Assembly (NCBI RefSeq): GCF_000189635.1
Contig: NW_002476366.1
Location: 91,217 to 155,216, forward strand
Direction: 5' to 3'
Length of the DNA stretch: 64,000 bases
Source of the DNA: Tetrahymena thermophila SB210
Lineage: Eukaryota > Ciliophora > Oligohymenophorea > Hymenostomatida > Tetrahymenidae
The position numbers and the translations under genes were made by a program. The notes beneath the pieces are model-generated. The model made no database searches. It saw nothing but the letters and a program-made list of their open reading frames with translations, and was not told the origin of the DNA. Shown piece after piece: positions 39,169 to 52,137 of the stretch (positions are counted from its first letter, which is position 1; every line of letters starts with the position of its first letter).

Positions 39169-41175
39169 ATTTAAAATTTTAAAATTTTGTAATTTTAGTA
39201 GCTATTTTATGATATTGTTCATAAATATTTATTTTCATTTTTTTCTCTGTATGCTTACTTACAAGTTTTTAAATAAATTCATACAAAATTAATTCATTTG
39301 AATCTAAATTTATCATAAAATAACTAATTGCTTCTTTTTAAATTTTTTCTTTATATATTTCAATAAATTTTACTAATTGCAAATAATTATTCTACTTAAG
39401 GTAATTTACAAAATTAAATTATAATAAATTTAAATTAATATTCTACTTAAATTATAAAATTTAACTTCTTCATTTTTTTTTTTTGAGTTTTACCAAAAGA
39501 AAAAAATGTAATCCTAATGTATGATGATTGTTGTAATTTTATATTGAATTAGATTAATTTATAATTTATTATCCTGAAAATAATTATTGTAAATTATACA
39601 ATTTATATTAAATTATCATTTTTATTTATAAATATATTAATCTACCTCTTCATTTTTTATATTTTTATAAAAAAATAAAATTGTCTTTTAACTTAAAAAA
39701 ATTTAAAAAAAGTAGAGCTTTGCAATTGAATTATTTGTAACATTCAAAATTGTAAAATTATTACTAGTAAATATCATTCATTATTTTTTCTTAATTACTT
39801 TTCTTCCTGTTTTTAAGGCTATTAAAGGAAAATAACCCAATTAATACTGCGTAATTATTTAAATTGAAAATAAGGATTCATAAGATTTTGGATCAAATTA
39901 CATAAATTTGTTCTAAATTATTTTCTTGTATTATAAACTAAATGCAGAAAAATAAAAAAAATATCTCAAAATATTTTAAAATGAAAAAAATAAATATTTT
40001 AAATTATAGTAAAAACACAAAATAAAAGAATTTTATCAATTAACTTATTAAAATTTATTGATTTATAAAAGAAAAATTTTACATTTAGTTACATCTACTT
40101 TTTAGGAGTTTTTCCATTTAATTTCTTATTCCACTTTAGAATTTTTTTACAATCTCATGTTACTCAACCTCAAATTTACTAACTATTAAAGTGAAATATT
40201 AATAATATTCTCAAAGTAAAATTTTGAAACATATTATTTAAATTTATAAATCTAATTTTTTTTTTACAAATTTGCTTTGTATCTTTGAACTATTAAAGTC
40301 AGTAAATTAAATTACTAGATATTCACTAGATTCTTAAAAAATAATTAATTTATTTATAACTAATTTGAAAAATATTATTTTATGCATAAATATATTTAAA
40401 TTATTATTTAGATTTTTGTCTTCAAGGAAATCTAAAAAAATCTATTTTGAATATAATTAAAATTTAAGTGGGTATTAATATCAAAATTAAAAATAAAGAT
40501 CACAACACAAATATTCAAAAAGCTGATTAGTTTTCATATTAATAAATGGGTCTTGTTTGACTTTTTAGATACTTAAGCTTTTGTTCTATATTTGTTTATA
40601 TTTATAGAACAGTTTGCAATTAGGTTATAAATATTTTAAAGCTAGAAAGCTAACTTTATATGCTCAGCTCTATTCTATCAATTAATAAAAAAAATCATAC
40701 AAATATAAATCATGGCTATTAGATATTAGATGACAATAATTTAAATTTTAAATTTTTTTTAATTTATCCAATCAATAATTTAGATTGTTTGATTTTTTGT
40801 TTGTTTGTTTGTGATAGTTATTATTATTAGAAGTGATAAATATTATATTTGATGCATTTAGCTAGCTGGTTTATTTTTCAGTAATTTATTAAAAAGAAAA
40901 ATGAATTAAATTTTATTGTCTCTTTTATTATTGATTAGTATTAAGGAAAATTTTACATAAAATTGAATTAAGAATAGACAATTTAAACAGCATTATCTCT
41001 TTGTAAAAAGAATAATCTTTTAGAGATATACGTTATGATTGAATTTCTATTTATAAATAATTTTTTATTTATTTACCTATTCATATATTTATTGCGAAAT
41101 ATAATTGTTATAAATATTAATTATCATATAAATTTAATAAAAAGTTAAGTAAAATAAATTATCATCAATAAATAA
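39169..41175. other. Intergenic, AT-rich (2 kb)
   Basis: No frame longer than noise and no RNA gene recognised. It precedes scramblase 2 and so includes its promoter. Confidence 0.6.
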
Positions 41176-42033
41176 ATGTATCCACCATAATAGCAATAGT
41201 ATAATCAATAACCCTATGGTTAAGGTTATGGATAATAAGGTATGCCTAACATTTAAATGATGCCTATGCAATAGTATGCAGTAGTGGCTATTTAAAACGG
41301 ATTGTAAAAGTTAGCTTCTGCTTAAGGTATATTTATTGAATAGAAGTTAGAAGTCATTGAGGCATTGACTGGATGCTAAACTCCTAATGTCTACAAGGTT
41401 TATCCTGCTGATGTTAATGGTATATAAACATCAGATTAAACTATATTCAAGTGTAAAGAACTTAGTAACTGTTGTGTACGTTAATGCATAGCCCCAAGCT
41501 GCCGTCCATTTGATATGGCAGTCACAAATTAGCAAGGAAAATTAAATTATGGATAACTTTCTGGCTCAACTTTTATTTAAATGTAGCGTCCATTCAAGTG
41601 TACATGCCTTTGCTTCAACCGTCCTGAACTCTCTGTAACAGTTGTAGAAAATGGGATGAATTAGTATCTAGGAAAAATTAGAGAACCATTTAGATTTTGT
41701 GATCTTTGCGTTGAAATTGAAGATGCTGCAGGCAATCTCAAGTTTATAATTTCTGGATCCTGCTGCTAACTTGGTTATCTTTGTATGGGTTGCCCTTATC
41801 AATCTTGCCAAGAATTAACTTTTGAAGTAAAGAATCCAGCAGGTGAACTAATTACAAGAATTTTAAAGAAATCTGCAGGTTGTCTAAAGAGTTGTTTTGG
41901 TAAAACAGATAACTTTACTATAGGTTTCCCTCCTGGTTTGTCTCCTGAAGACAAAGCTCTTTTTATGGCTGCTACTCTTTTAATTGATTATATGTACTTT
42001 GAAAATAAAACAGAACAACCAAATGATTTATGA
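41176..42033 (+). CDS. Phospholipid scramblase family protein (paralogue of 26351-27607)
   Basis: Single exon, 285 aa, close to the usual scramblase length. A short Q/Y/P/G-rich leader of ~40 residues precedes the domain: NVYKVYPADVNG, CVRQCIAPSCRPFDMAV, RPFKCTCLCFNRPELSV, YLGKIREPFRFC, CMGCPYQSCQEL and the Ca2+-site-like block DNFTIGFPPGLSPEDK followed by FMAATLLIDYMYFE. The motif order is the same as in the paralogue at 26351-27607, but the N-terminal extension is far shorter. Codon use is GC-richer than its surroundings, suggesting a well-expressed gene. The two scramblases flank the giant surface-protein gene, so that gene may have been inserted or retained between dispersed duplicates. 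Confidence 0.94.
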
Positions 42034-43438
42034 AATATCATCAAATTAAGTTATTTATTTATATATAAAACTTATTTAGTATATTTTTATTCATCTTACC
42101 TTTCCTATTCACATGCGTTTATGCTAATTTCAAAGCACTTCTACCAATAAATATAATATATAAAATCTCTCACTAAAACAAACAAACAAACATTCAATCA
42201 ATATTATATTAAAATGTTAGAACTATTAATTGATATTTTTGATGATATTTATTGCTTATTTTTTAAAACTAAATAAAATTTAAAGTTTATAACAATTGTA
42301 CATCAATTTTACAAGAAAAGCCAGCTCTAACAATAATTTAACTTTATCAAATTAATAGAATTTTTGAAGCTAATAGCAAGTTTCTTTCTAACTTTATAAC
42401 TTTAATCCAACGGATTGACTAGATTAATAAAATTAAAATTTTTTATCATCTATATAGTAAAATAAAATTTATTTATAGTTTAACTAAATAATTATTAAAA
42501 AATACTAATTTAATCAAAAATAACTTATAAAATTTTTAATTTCAATTAAAGAGCATCCGTTCATAATTTGTTTTGTATAAACTTTTTTTAATACTCAAAA
42601 AGCTAAAGTCAATTAATTAATATTTAAATTGATTTTGTTTAAATTTTCTAGATTTTAGGTTAGAAAGAAAATTAAAAAAATAATCAACTTGTAATTAATT
42701 GTATTTTAAATAAATTTAAAGAATTAATAATAATCTAAAACACAAAATGAATGCATATTCAAATGATTATTTAAACAGTTTAATTTGTAATAATTTTAAA
42801 AATATTTCCTTTTTATATTGATTGCTTTTAAACATCATTTTATTCACATCTATATGTTAAATTATTATTGAAAGCTATTGATTTTTTAGAGCTATTTATG
42901 ATCAGTAAATTAATATACAGAAGGGAGGGATTAGATTTAAGCTGGTAACATATATATATTAGGGATTAAAAATATTTCTAGTAATTATTAAGAGTGAAAA
43001 TAAAAAATTTCTTTTATTTAACACCCTTTTAATACTTTTAAATAGCAGAGAGCAGTATTAAATTAAAAATAAAAATATTTTAATTTACATCATTTAATTG
43101 CTTAATTAGCCTTATTTTTTATTTTGCTATATTTTTAATCTATTTATCTTAAATTATTTAAAAGCATTAAAAAATATTGATAAAAATAGTTTATCTAATT
43201 AAAGGATTATTTACAAATTAAATAAATAAATATAAGAAAATGAGAAAAATAATTCAAGAAATTACAATTTTCATATTAGAATATATATTTTTTACTCATA
43301 ATTAAATATTTTACTATTTTAATCTTTATATTAATTTGAATATATCACATATTAGTTTTTTTAAAACAGTTTTTTAATTTGAGAAACAAGAAATAGCAAA
43401 AATATTTTGGAGGAAATAATTATAATTAATTTTATTTA
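42034..43438. other. Convergent intergenic region, AT-rich
   Basis: Lies between the 3' ends of scramblase 2 (plus) and the LRR-like gene (minus). No coding frame, RNA gene or clear repeat. Confidence 0.6.
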
Positions 43439-45265
43439 TCATAATAAATTCATTTTTCGAACAAATTTGCTATCTAATTAGAAATAAAAATTATATTAAC
43501 CTCCAAGCCTTTCAATAAGCACACGATCACAATATTCATCGTAATCAAAATCAAAATACCAATCATCGTAATAATATTAATAATCTCCATAATAATCTTT
43601 TTAAAACTTCCTATAATCATATTTATAATATTGTTTGAAGTTTACTAGCTTATTAAATTTTATTAGAAAACGCTTTAATAATATTTGTTTAGGATATTAT
43701 TCATCTTAATAATACTTTATTTCTCGAATTCTTTCGAACATTAACTGAGAAAATTATAAATTCCTAAAATTAAAGTTATTTACTTTAAATTTGTTTATGT
43801 ATTAATTATCTCTATAAAATTTCATTTTTAAACTTATCTATTTTGTTTAATCATTTTAAATATTAAAATTGGAGCTATTTTACTTAAGAAATAAGTAAAT
43901 ATCACTTAAGCTATAAAAGCTAATATTCAATTTCACAAGGTTTTGTAAATTTGTTATCAAAGGGTAAGCATTTATTTTATTTTTGAGATGTAATGAAAGC
44001 TTGCTAACAAAATCATAGAAGTTTATGCTATTCAAATTTTATTAAAATAAATTTTCATCAAAAGATTAAATATATTCGGATTAGTCTATATATAATTTTA
44101 GATTTTTTCTTATATTTCTTCTTTTTAAAGAGTCTAAATAGTATTGCAAGAAATCAATTACGTTTTCTTATTGTTAAAATTCCACTTCAATATATTACAT
44201 TTTAATTTTTTTATTTTAGATTGGTTTCAACTTTAAAATCCTATGATACGATTCTTAATTCTCTCCTTTATTTAGTGATAGATTAAAGTAATGTACTTAG
44301 TTTTAAGATTAATCATTTTCTTGATAAATTAAATTAAAAATTAATTGCTTAAACCATTTTGACTTTAATTCAAAATTAATTAAAAATTTTGTATTAAAGT
44401 TGAATTAAAAATTTTGGAAATAATCTAACATAGTTTTATATTTTTAATGAGATAATATTTCTAATGAGCTAAAAAATAAACTTAAGTAAACTTCTTTGTT
44501 TTTAAAAACCTTACATGTATATTTTCTTTTAGTTTATTCAAATACTCTACACTATTTAAATTAATGTTCTTCATAAAAAGACTCAATTAGTTAAAAGCCA
44601 TCAATATTAAATGATTTCAGATCATTTTCATCTTCGAAATTTAATGTAATCTACAATTAATTTTTTAAACTGAAGTTGCTAAATATTAAATAGGTTTTTT
44701 GTTTAAAACACAATTAAACAATACAGTTTTCTCTTTTATTTTAAATATTTTATTAGATTATTTAAATAAAGTCATTTTAACTTTATGCTATTTTAAATGA
44801 AAAAATTTTTGATGAAACATCTTAAATAAGTATTGATTATTACTCTTTATACTCAAAATCTATTTTCAATGAATTATTGGTAATCATAATTCTTCCTTTA
44901 TTGTATTCATACTTGTAAGTATCATTTAAACGAAACATCTAACTGATAAATAGTACAAACGATTTTGCCTTTTTTTATGTAATCTTGGATCCTAATATTT
45001 GAATCGCAACCTCTTTTAATTATATTTCCTTAATAAATTTCTAAAGAATACAAATCATTTTGTTTTTCATTTCTATTTTTTCAAAGTGCATAATAAGTAG
45101 ATCTAAATTAGATAAAGAGTTTATAAGCTTTATAATGGCACCTAATTCTTTAATTTTCTCATTTTTTAATGATATTTTCAAAGATTTAATATGATCTTAA
45201 GTTTTAGAGAGCTTCTCAGAAAATTAGTTTAACTCCTTCAAACTCTCTATATATTGGATTGACAT
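43439..45265 (-). CDS. Single-exon protein of unknown function with LRR-like N-terminus and Tyr/Asp-rich C-terminus
   Basis: One open ciliate-code frame of 609 codons (608 aa) from ATG at 45265 to TGA at 43441-43439. Gln, Leu, Asn and Lys dominate. The N-terminal ~60 residues contain SLKISLKNEKIKELGAIIK followed by INSLSNLDLLIM, which resembles one unit of the leucine-rich repeat encoded by the exon array 1.7 kb upstream (LSNLTLNL..NQIG). The middle is hydrophilic with regular hydrophobic positions; the end is strikingly aromatic and acidic (DYYGDYQYYYDDWYFDFDYD). No enzyme motif and no membrane segment seen. It may be an independent LRR-like protein, or the terminal exon of a gene that includes the exon array; a 3' splice site joining the two could not be demonstrated. 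Confidence 0.72.
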
Positions 45266-46977
45266 TATTATTATTTATATTTATTAAATTTTATTTTTAT
45301 TTAACAATTAATTTTTAGACTATTAACATCAAACTTTTTAAAAGCTAGTCTTTTTCTTAATAGTGGCTACTTTAATTAAAATTATTTGATCTCCATAATT
45401 AAAAGCTTTTTTTTACTTGTTAATAGCATTAATTTTTATAATATTTTGATAAAGTGGCTAGCTTTTTTTAAAATTTAAACATTTCAAATAATATTAATTT
45501 TATTAATAGAAAAGTAGCTACTTTAATTTATATATAAATGCATCTACCAGAAATCCAAGATGTCAAAATATTAAATTAAAAAAATATTTGTTAGATTTTG
45601 AATACATTTAAAAAAATTATAAAGAACTCTTACCTTTTGGAAAAAATTTAATAGGAGATTAGTCTTCTAGGTTATTCATTCATATTTAAACTATTGATAC
45701 ATAAATACAATCTTTTTATAAAATATCCCATAGTGAAACCTAACCAAGATACATATCCACTAATTTGATTAGAAGTAAGTCTCAAAACTTTATCATTAGG
45801 ATGCTAAGTTTTTATCTAAAAATATTACTTGTTTATATTTATTTATTTCTTAAGTTTTGTTTTATTTTATTGCCAATTTGATTTAAAGTATTGAAATTAT
45901 TTTCTTAATATTATGATTTAAATAAATTCTGAATTTAAACACAAAAACTTATAAATATGTAAAAAAATAGAGCTTTTAAAAAATAATTATATTGTTTTAT
46001 TTATTTCTAAAAATGTATTCGTATTTTTATTTTTTAATTTTTCCATATTATGAATCATTTATTTACACATAGAATATTTATTATTTGATAATTGAAGCGT
46101 TTAAACTAATAAAAATCTAATATCATTCTAGTACTCAAAATTATAGAATCCTTTTAAGGTTTTTTATCATTCATGATATTTTTAAATTGTATTCTAATAG
46201 AGCTTTAAATTATCTATCGAATAATAAATAATAAGTGATAAGAATACATAATAAAATTTCTAATCATTAACAACACAAATTAAAAAAAAAGAAAATTTTA
46301 AAATTTTGAAAAATGAGTGTCAAAAATACCCCTATGGGATAGACACCCTATTTTACCATATATGATGAATACTATTTATGATTAAAATCTAACTGGAATA
46401 TAAAAGCTTGGTATTTATATTATTATATAAGATATAATATAACATTAAAAATTTAAAATGATTTAATGTTTTATTATTATTTATAAGCTATTTATCAGCT
46501 TATATAAATATGATATTTATAAATATAAAATCAGTAATAAAATCTATCTATATATATTTAAGTTAAAAAAACCTTTTCATAATATTATTTTATAATACAT
46601 ATAATATTCAATTATTCAAATATTTAATATGTATTCATCATTTTTTTGCTACTTGTTTATCATAAGAAATATTTTTTAAAGACAACTAATCTTTTAGGTT
46701 TAAGGAATTTGCTTATTACTTTGAATATTTATGATTTATTCATTTATCTAAAACTTTTATAGTAAATTTTTGTAAATTTTAGAGAAATGTTAAATAAAAT
46801 AAACTTTTAAATTGAAAATTTTTTCTTAAATTAATAAATAAAATAATATTAGTTGAATAAAAAAGAAAAAAAAATAAATCAAATAAAAGCTATCAAACAA
46901 ATTCAAGAGCTTTTTTGTTTAATATTCATTTTTATAGTAAAAAATATCACAACTCAAAACAAATAAAATGTTTTTAC
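45266..46977. other. Spacer between LRR-like gene and LRR exon array
   Basis: AT-rich. Near-duplicate TGGCTACTTTAATT / TAGCTACTTTAATT blocks (about 45365 and 45510) and an imperfect inverted AAAGCTAG / CTAGCTTT pair (about 45342 and 45460) hint at a small decayed element. A GTGTC..GACAC hairpin with an inner CCC/GGG pair lies near 46317-46350. No LRR exon recognised. Confidence 0.45.
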
Positions 46978-49900
46978 CTAAGGTGAAGTGTCAAATTTGA
47001 GAGTTTATTGCAATTTGCTAAAGCAGAGCCTAAGCCTGATGCACTCATTTCATCAATTTAATTTTAACTTTTTAAAAATTTAAGAAAAAATATATAGTTA
47101 AATAGAAGGAAAAAATGAAAGAAAAATATGAAATAATAAGATTAATTAATAATAAATCCAAAAGTTTAAAATAAAATAATGAATTAAATTAGCAAAGAAA
47201 GAAGAAAAAAAGCAAGCACAATAAAAAGAAAAAGAAAATTTATTGTTTTTAATTAGTTTTTTATATCTAAAAATATCAATCCAAAACAAATAAACTGTTT
47301 TTACCTAAGGTTAAGTGTCAAATTTGAGAGATTAATGTAATTTGTTAAAGCAGAACCTAAGTTTGATTAACCTATTACACCAATTTAATTTTCACTTTTT
47401 AAAAATTGATGAAAAAAAATATAATTAATTAGTTAATTGGAAGGATAAGATTAATTAATAATAAAAGCAAAAGTTTAAAATAAAATAAAGAGTTAAATTA
47501 GCATAAAGAAGAAAAAAAGCAAACACAATAAAAAAAAAGAAAAAAGAAAATAGAAAAAAGAGCTTTATTGTTTTAAATTAATTTTTTATATCTAAAAATA
47601 TCAATCTAAAACAAATAAACTGTTTTTACCTAAGATTAAGTGTCAAATTTGAGAGATTAATGCAATTTGCTAAAGCAAATCCTAAGCCTGATGTACCTTC
47701 ATCACCAATTTAATTTGACCTTTTTAAATATTGAAGAAAAAATATTTAATTAAATAGTTAATTAGAAGAAAAAAATGAAGAAAAAATATAAAATAATAAG
47801 ATTAATTAATAATAAAAGCAAAAGTTGAAAATAACATGATGAGTTAAATTAACAAAGAAAGAAGAAGAAAAAAGTAAGTATAATAAATAGAAAACGAAAA
47901 AGAAAAAAGAGTTTTATTGTTTTAAATTAGTTTATATATATATATATAGTACCCTAGGGTACTGCCTTTTTCAAGGCTACATACAAATAGAATACATATT
48001 TTGGTTTTACTTTTCTTTTTCGGGGATTTTTGATTTTAAGAAATTTTTATTTTTAATTAGTTTTTATATTTAAAAATATCACAATACAAAATCAATAAAC
48101 TGTTTTTACCTAAGGTTAAGTATCAAATTTGAGAGATTAATGCAATTTGCTAAAGCAGAGCCTAAGCCTGATGCACCAATTGCGCCAATTTAATTTTACC
48201 TTTTTAAATATTTGAAGAAAAAAAAAGGAGTTAAATAAATAGTTAATTAGTAGGAAAAAATGAAGAAATTTTATTAAATAATAAGATTAATTAATAATAA
48301 AAGCAAAATATAAAAATAAAATGATGAGTTAAATTAACAAAGAAAGAAGATAAGAAAGCAAGCACAACAAAAAGAAAAAGAAAAAAGAACTTTATTAATT
48401 TAAATTAGTTTTTATATTTAAAAATATAACAATCCAAAACAAAAACTATTTTTACTCTAGTTTAAGTGTCAAATTTGAGAGATTTATGTAATTTGCTAAA
48501 GCAGAGCCTAAGCCTGATGCACCCATTTCACCAATTTAATTGTAACTTTTTATATATTGAAAAAATATTTTATTAAATAGTTAATTAGAAGGAATAAATG
48601 AAGAAAAAATATGAAATAATAAGATTAATTAATAATAAAAGCAAAAGTTGAAAATAACATGATGAGTTAAATTAACAAAGAAAGAAGAAAAAAAAAAGCA
48701 AGCAAGCACAATAAAAAAGAAAAAGAAAAAACAGCTTTATTGTTTTATATTAGTTTTTATATTCAAAAGTATTATAATCCAAAACAAATAAACTATTTTT
48801 ACTAAAAGTCAAGCGTTAAATTTGAGAGATTAATGCAATTTGCTAAAGCAGAGCCTATGCCTGATGTACCTTAATCACCAATTTAATTGTCACTTAATAA
48901 ATATTGAATAAAATATTTACAATTAAATAGTTAATTAAAAGGAAAAAATGAAGAAACAATAAGAATAATTAATAAAAAAATCAAAAATTGAAAATAAAAT
49001 GATGAGTTAAATTAATAAATAAACAAGAAAAAAAAAAAAAAGCAAGAAAAATAAAAGAAAAAAAAAAAGAGCTATATTGTTTTTAATTAGTTTTTTATTT
49101 CTAAAAATATCACAATCCAAAACAAATAAAAAATTTTTACCTAAGGTAGAGTGTCAAATTTTATAGATTAATGCAATTTGCTAAAGCAGAGCCTAAGCTT
49201 AATACAATCGATTTTACGTTTTATTTTTATCAAAATTTTAGGTTTTTTATTAAAGAGGAAAATAGGTATATATGTAAAATAATCACAAATTAGATATAAA
49301 TTTTTCTAAATGGTTTTCATTAATAATTATCAAATAAATAAAAATATATATAAACATATTAAAAAATTAATTTTAAGTTGTATTCTGAGTGCATTTATAT
49401 GTGCGAGTATTTCTATTCTATTCTATCACCAATTTAATTTGACCTTTTTAAATATTGAAGAAAAAATATAAAATTGAATAATTTATTCGAATGAAAAAAT
49501 GAAGAAAAAATATAAAAAATAAGATTAATTAATAAATTAACAAATAATGAAGAAAAAAAAAAGATTTATTGTTTTAAATTAGTTTTTTATATTTAATGAT
49601 ATCACAATCCAAAACAAATAAACTGTTTTTACTATAGTTCAAGTGTCAAATTTGAAAGATTAATGCAATTTGCTAAAGCAGAACATAAGCCTGATCCACC
49701 TATTGAGCCAATTTAATTGAAACTTTTTAAATATTGAAGAAAAAATATAAAATTAAATAGTTAATTAGAAGGAAAAAATGAAGTAAAAATATGAAATAAT
49801 AAGATTATTTAATAATAAAAGCAAAAGTTGAAAATAAAATGATGAGTTAAATTAACAAATAAAGAAGAAGAAAAAAAAGTAAGAACAATAAAAAAAAAAA

Positions 49901-52137
49901 GAAAAAAGAGCTTTATTGTTTTAAATTAGTTTTTTATATTTAAAAATATCACAATCCAAAACGAATAAACTGTTTTTACAAAAGGTAGAGTCTCAACTTT
50001 GAGAGATTAATGCAATTTGCTAAACCAGAGCCTAAGCATTATGCACCAATTGCACCAATTTAATTTTACCTTGTTAAATATTTGAAGAAAAAATATAAAA
50101 TTAAATAGTTAGTTGGGAGGAAAAAATGAAGAAAAAAAATGAAATAATAAGATTATTTAATAATAAAAGCAAAAGTTGAAAATAAAATGATGAGTTAAAT
50201 TAATAAAGAAAGAAGAAGAAACAAAAAAGCAAGCACAATAAAAAGAAAAAAAAAAAGCTTTATTGTTTTAAATTAGTTTTTTATATTTAAAAATATCTCA
50301 ATCCAAAACAAATAAACTGTTTTTACTAAAGGTCTAGTGCCAAATTTGAGAGATTAATGCAATTTGCTAAAGCAGAGCCTAAACCTGATGCACCCATTTC
50401 ACCAATTTAATTTTCCCTTTTTAAATATTGAAGAACGAATAAAAAATTAAATAGTTAATTAGTAGAAAAAAATAAAGAAGAAATATGAAATAATAAGATT
50501 AATTAATAATAAAAGCAAAAGTTTAAAATAAAATAATGAGTTAAATTAACAAAGAAATAACAAAAAAAAGTAAGCACAATAAAAAGAAAAAGAAAAAACA
50601 GCTTTATTGTTTTTAATTAGTTTTTTATATCTAAAAATATCACAATCCAAAACAAATAAACTGTTTTTACCTAAGGTTAATTGTCAAATTTGAGAGATTA
50701 ATGCAATTTGCTAAAGCGAAGCCTAAGCCTGATGCACCATCATCACCAATTTAATTGTCACTTTTTAAATATTGAAAAAATATATAAAATTAAATAGTTA
50801 ATTAGAAGGAAAAAAGGAAGAAATAAAATGAAATAATAAGATTAATTAATAATAAAAGCAAAAGTTTAAAATAAAATAATGAGTTAAATTAACAAAGAAA
50901 GAAGAAAAAAAAGTAAGTAAAATAAAAAGAAAATGAAAAAAGAGCTTTATTGCTTTAATTTAGTTTTTTATATTTAAAGATATCACAATCCAAAACAAAT
51001 AAACTGTTTATACCCAAGGTTAAGTGTCAAATTTGAGAGATTAATGCAATTTACTAAAGCAGAACCTAAGCTTGTTATACCAATTGCACCAATTTAATTG
51101 ATCCTTTTTAAATAATGAAGAAAAAATATAAATTTAAATAGTTAATTTGAAGGAAAAAATGAAAAAAAAATATGAAATATTAAGATTAATTAATAATAAA
51201 AGCAAAATTTGAAAATAAAATAATGAGTTAAATTAACAAAGAAAGAAGAAAAAAAAGTAAGTACAATAAATAGAAAAAGAAAAAAGAGCTTTATTGTTTT
51301 AAATTAGTTTTTTATATTTAAAAATATCACAATCCAAAACAAATAAACTATTTTTACTAAAGGTCAAGTGTCAAATTTGAGAGATTAATACAATTTGCTA
51401 AAGCAGAGCCTAAGCCTGATGTACCTTTATCACCAATTTAATTGTCACTTTTTAAATATCGAAGAAAAAATATAAAATTAAATAGTTAATTAGAAGGAAA
51501 AAATGAAGAAATAATATGAAATACTAAGATTAATTAATAAGAAAAGCAAAAGTTGAAAATAAAATGATGAGTTAAATTAACAGAGAAAAAAGAAAAAATA
51601 GCAAGCACAATAAAAAGAAAAAGAAAAAAGAGCTTTGTAGTTTTAAATTAGTTTTTTATAATTAAAAATATCACAATCCAAAATAAATAAACTGTATTTA
51701 CCCAAGGTTCAGTGTCAAATTTGAGAGATTAATGCAATTTGCTAAAGCAGAGCCTAAGCCTGATGTACCTTCATCACTAATTTAATTTGACCTTTTTAAA
51801 TATTGAAGAAAAAATATATAATTAAATAGTTAATTAGAAGGAAAAAAAGAAGAAGAAATATGAAATATAATAAGCTTAATTAATAATAAAAGCAAAAACT
51901 GAAAATAAAATGATGAGTTAAATTAACAAAGAAAGAAGAAAAAAAAGTAAGCACAATAAAAAGAAAAAGTAAAAAGAGCTTTATTGTTTTAAATTAGTTT
52001 TTTATATCTAAAAATATCATAATCCAAAACAAATAAATTGTTTTTACTAAAGGTAGAGTATCAAATTTTAGAGATTAATGCAATTTGCTAAAGCAGAGCC
52101 TAAGCCTGATGTACCCATTGCACCAATTTAATTTTAC
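46978..52137 (-). CDS. Leucine-rich-repeat exon array: one 30-aa LRR per 90-nt exon (14 intact, 1 split)
   Basis: On the minus strand each repeat unit holds a 90-nt block preceded by TTTAAAAAG (acceptor) and followed by GTAAAAAC or a near variant (donor). It translates as one LRR of the form xNQIGxxGxSGLGSALANC then INLSNLTLNLR, a ribonuclease-inhibitor-like repeat. Exons in genomic order: 46978-47067, 47305-47394, 47630-47719, 48110-48199, 48456-48545, 48803-48892, 49141-~49443 (split), 49633-49722, 49980-50069, 50327-50416, 50671-50760, 51014-51103, 51358-51447, 51702-51791, 52048-52137. Every intact exon is free of TGA and is symmetric (one leading nt, two trailing), so any subset can be joined in frame. 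Variation is concentrated at the xxGxS positions (DEG, AIG, EMG, DDG, SIG). No convincing first exon, start codon or last exon was found. It could be a real gene core, an alternatively spliced cassette array, or an expanding gene fragment. Confidence 0.6.
47935..48060. other. Extra ~130-bp segment with a perfect palindrome inside the LRR array
   Basis: One array interval is ~480 bp instead of ~345. The extra DNA starts with a (TA)n run and the perfect 16-bp palindrome AGTACCCTAGGGTACT (47948-47963), then GC-richer sequence with TTTTTCGGGGATTTTTG, absent from other units. Confidence 0.7.
49141..49443 (-). pseudogene. LRR exon split by a ~225-bp insertion
   Basis: The exon half 49141-49203 encodes the usual SLGSALANC..LR portion and the other half (about 49425-49443) encodes the SNQIGD start. 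About 225 bp of unrelated AT-rich DNA (about 49204-49424) lies between and introduces an in-frame TGA when read through. Because exons are phase-symmetric, skipping this one would leave the rest in frame. Confidence 0.65.

Noticed and set aside
46310-46360. Possible tRNA or small RNA at the GTGTC..GACAC hairpin
   Set aside because: No cloverleaf, anticodon loop or T-arm can be drawn, and the stem is too short to claim an RNA gene.
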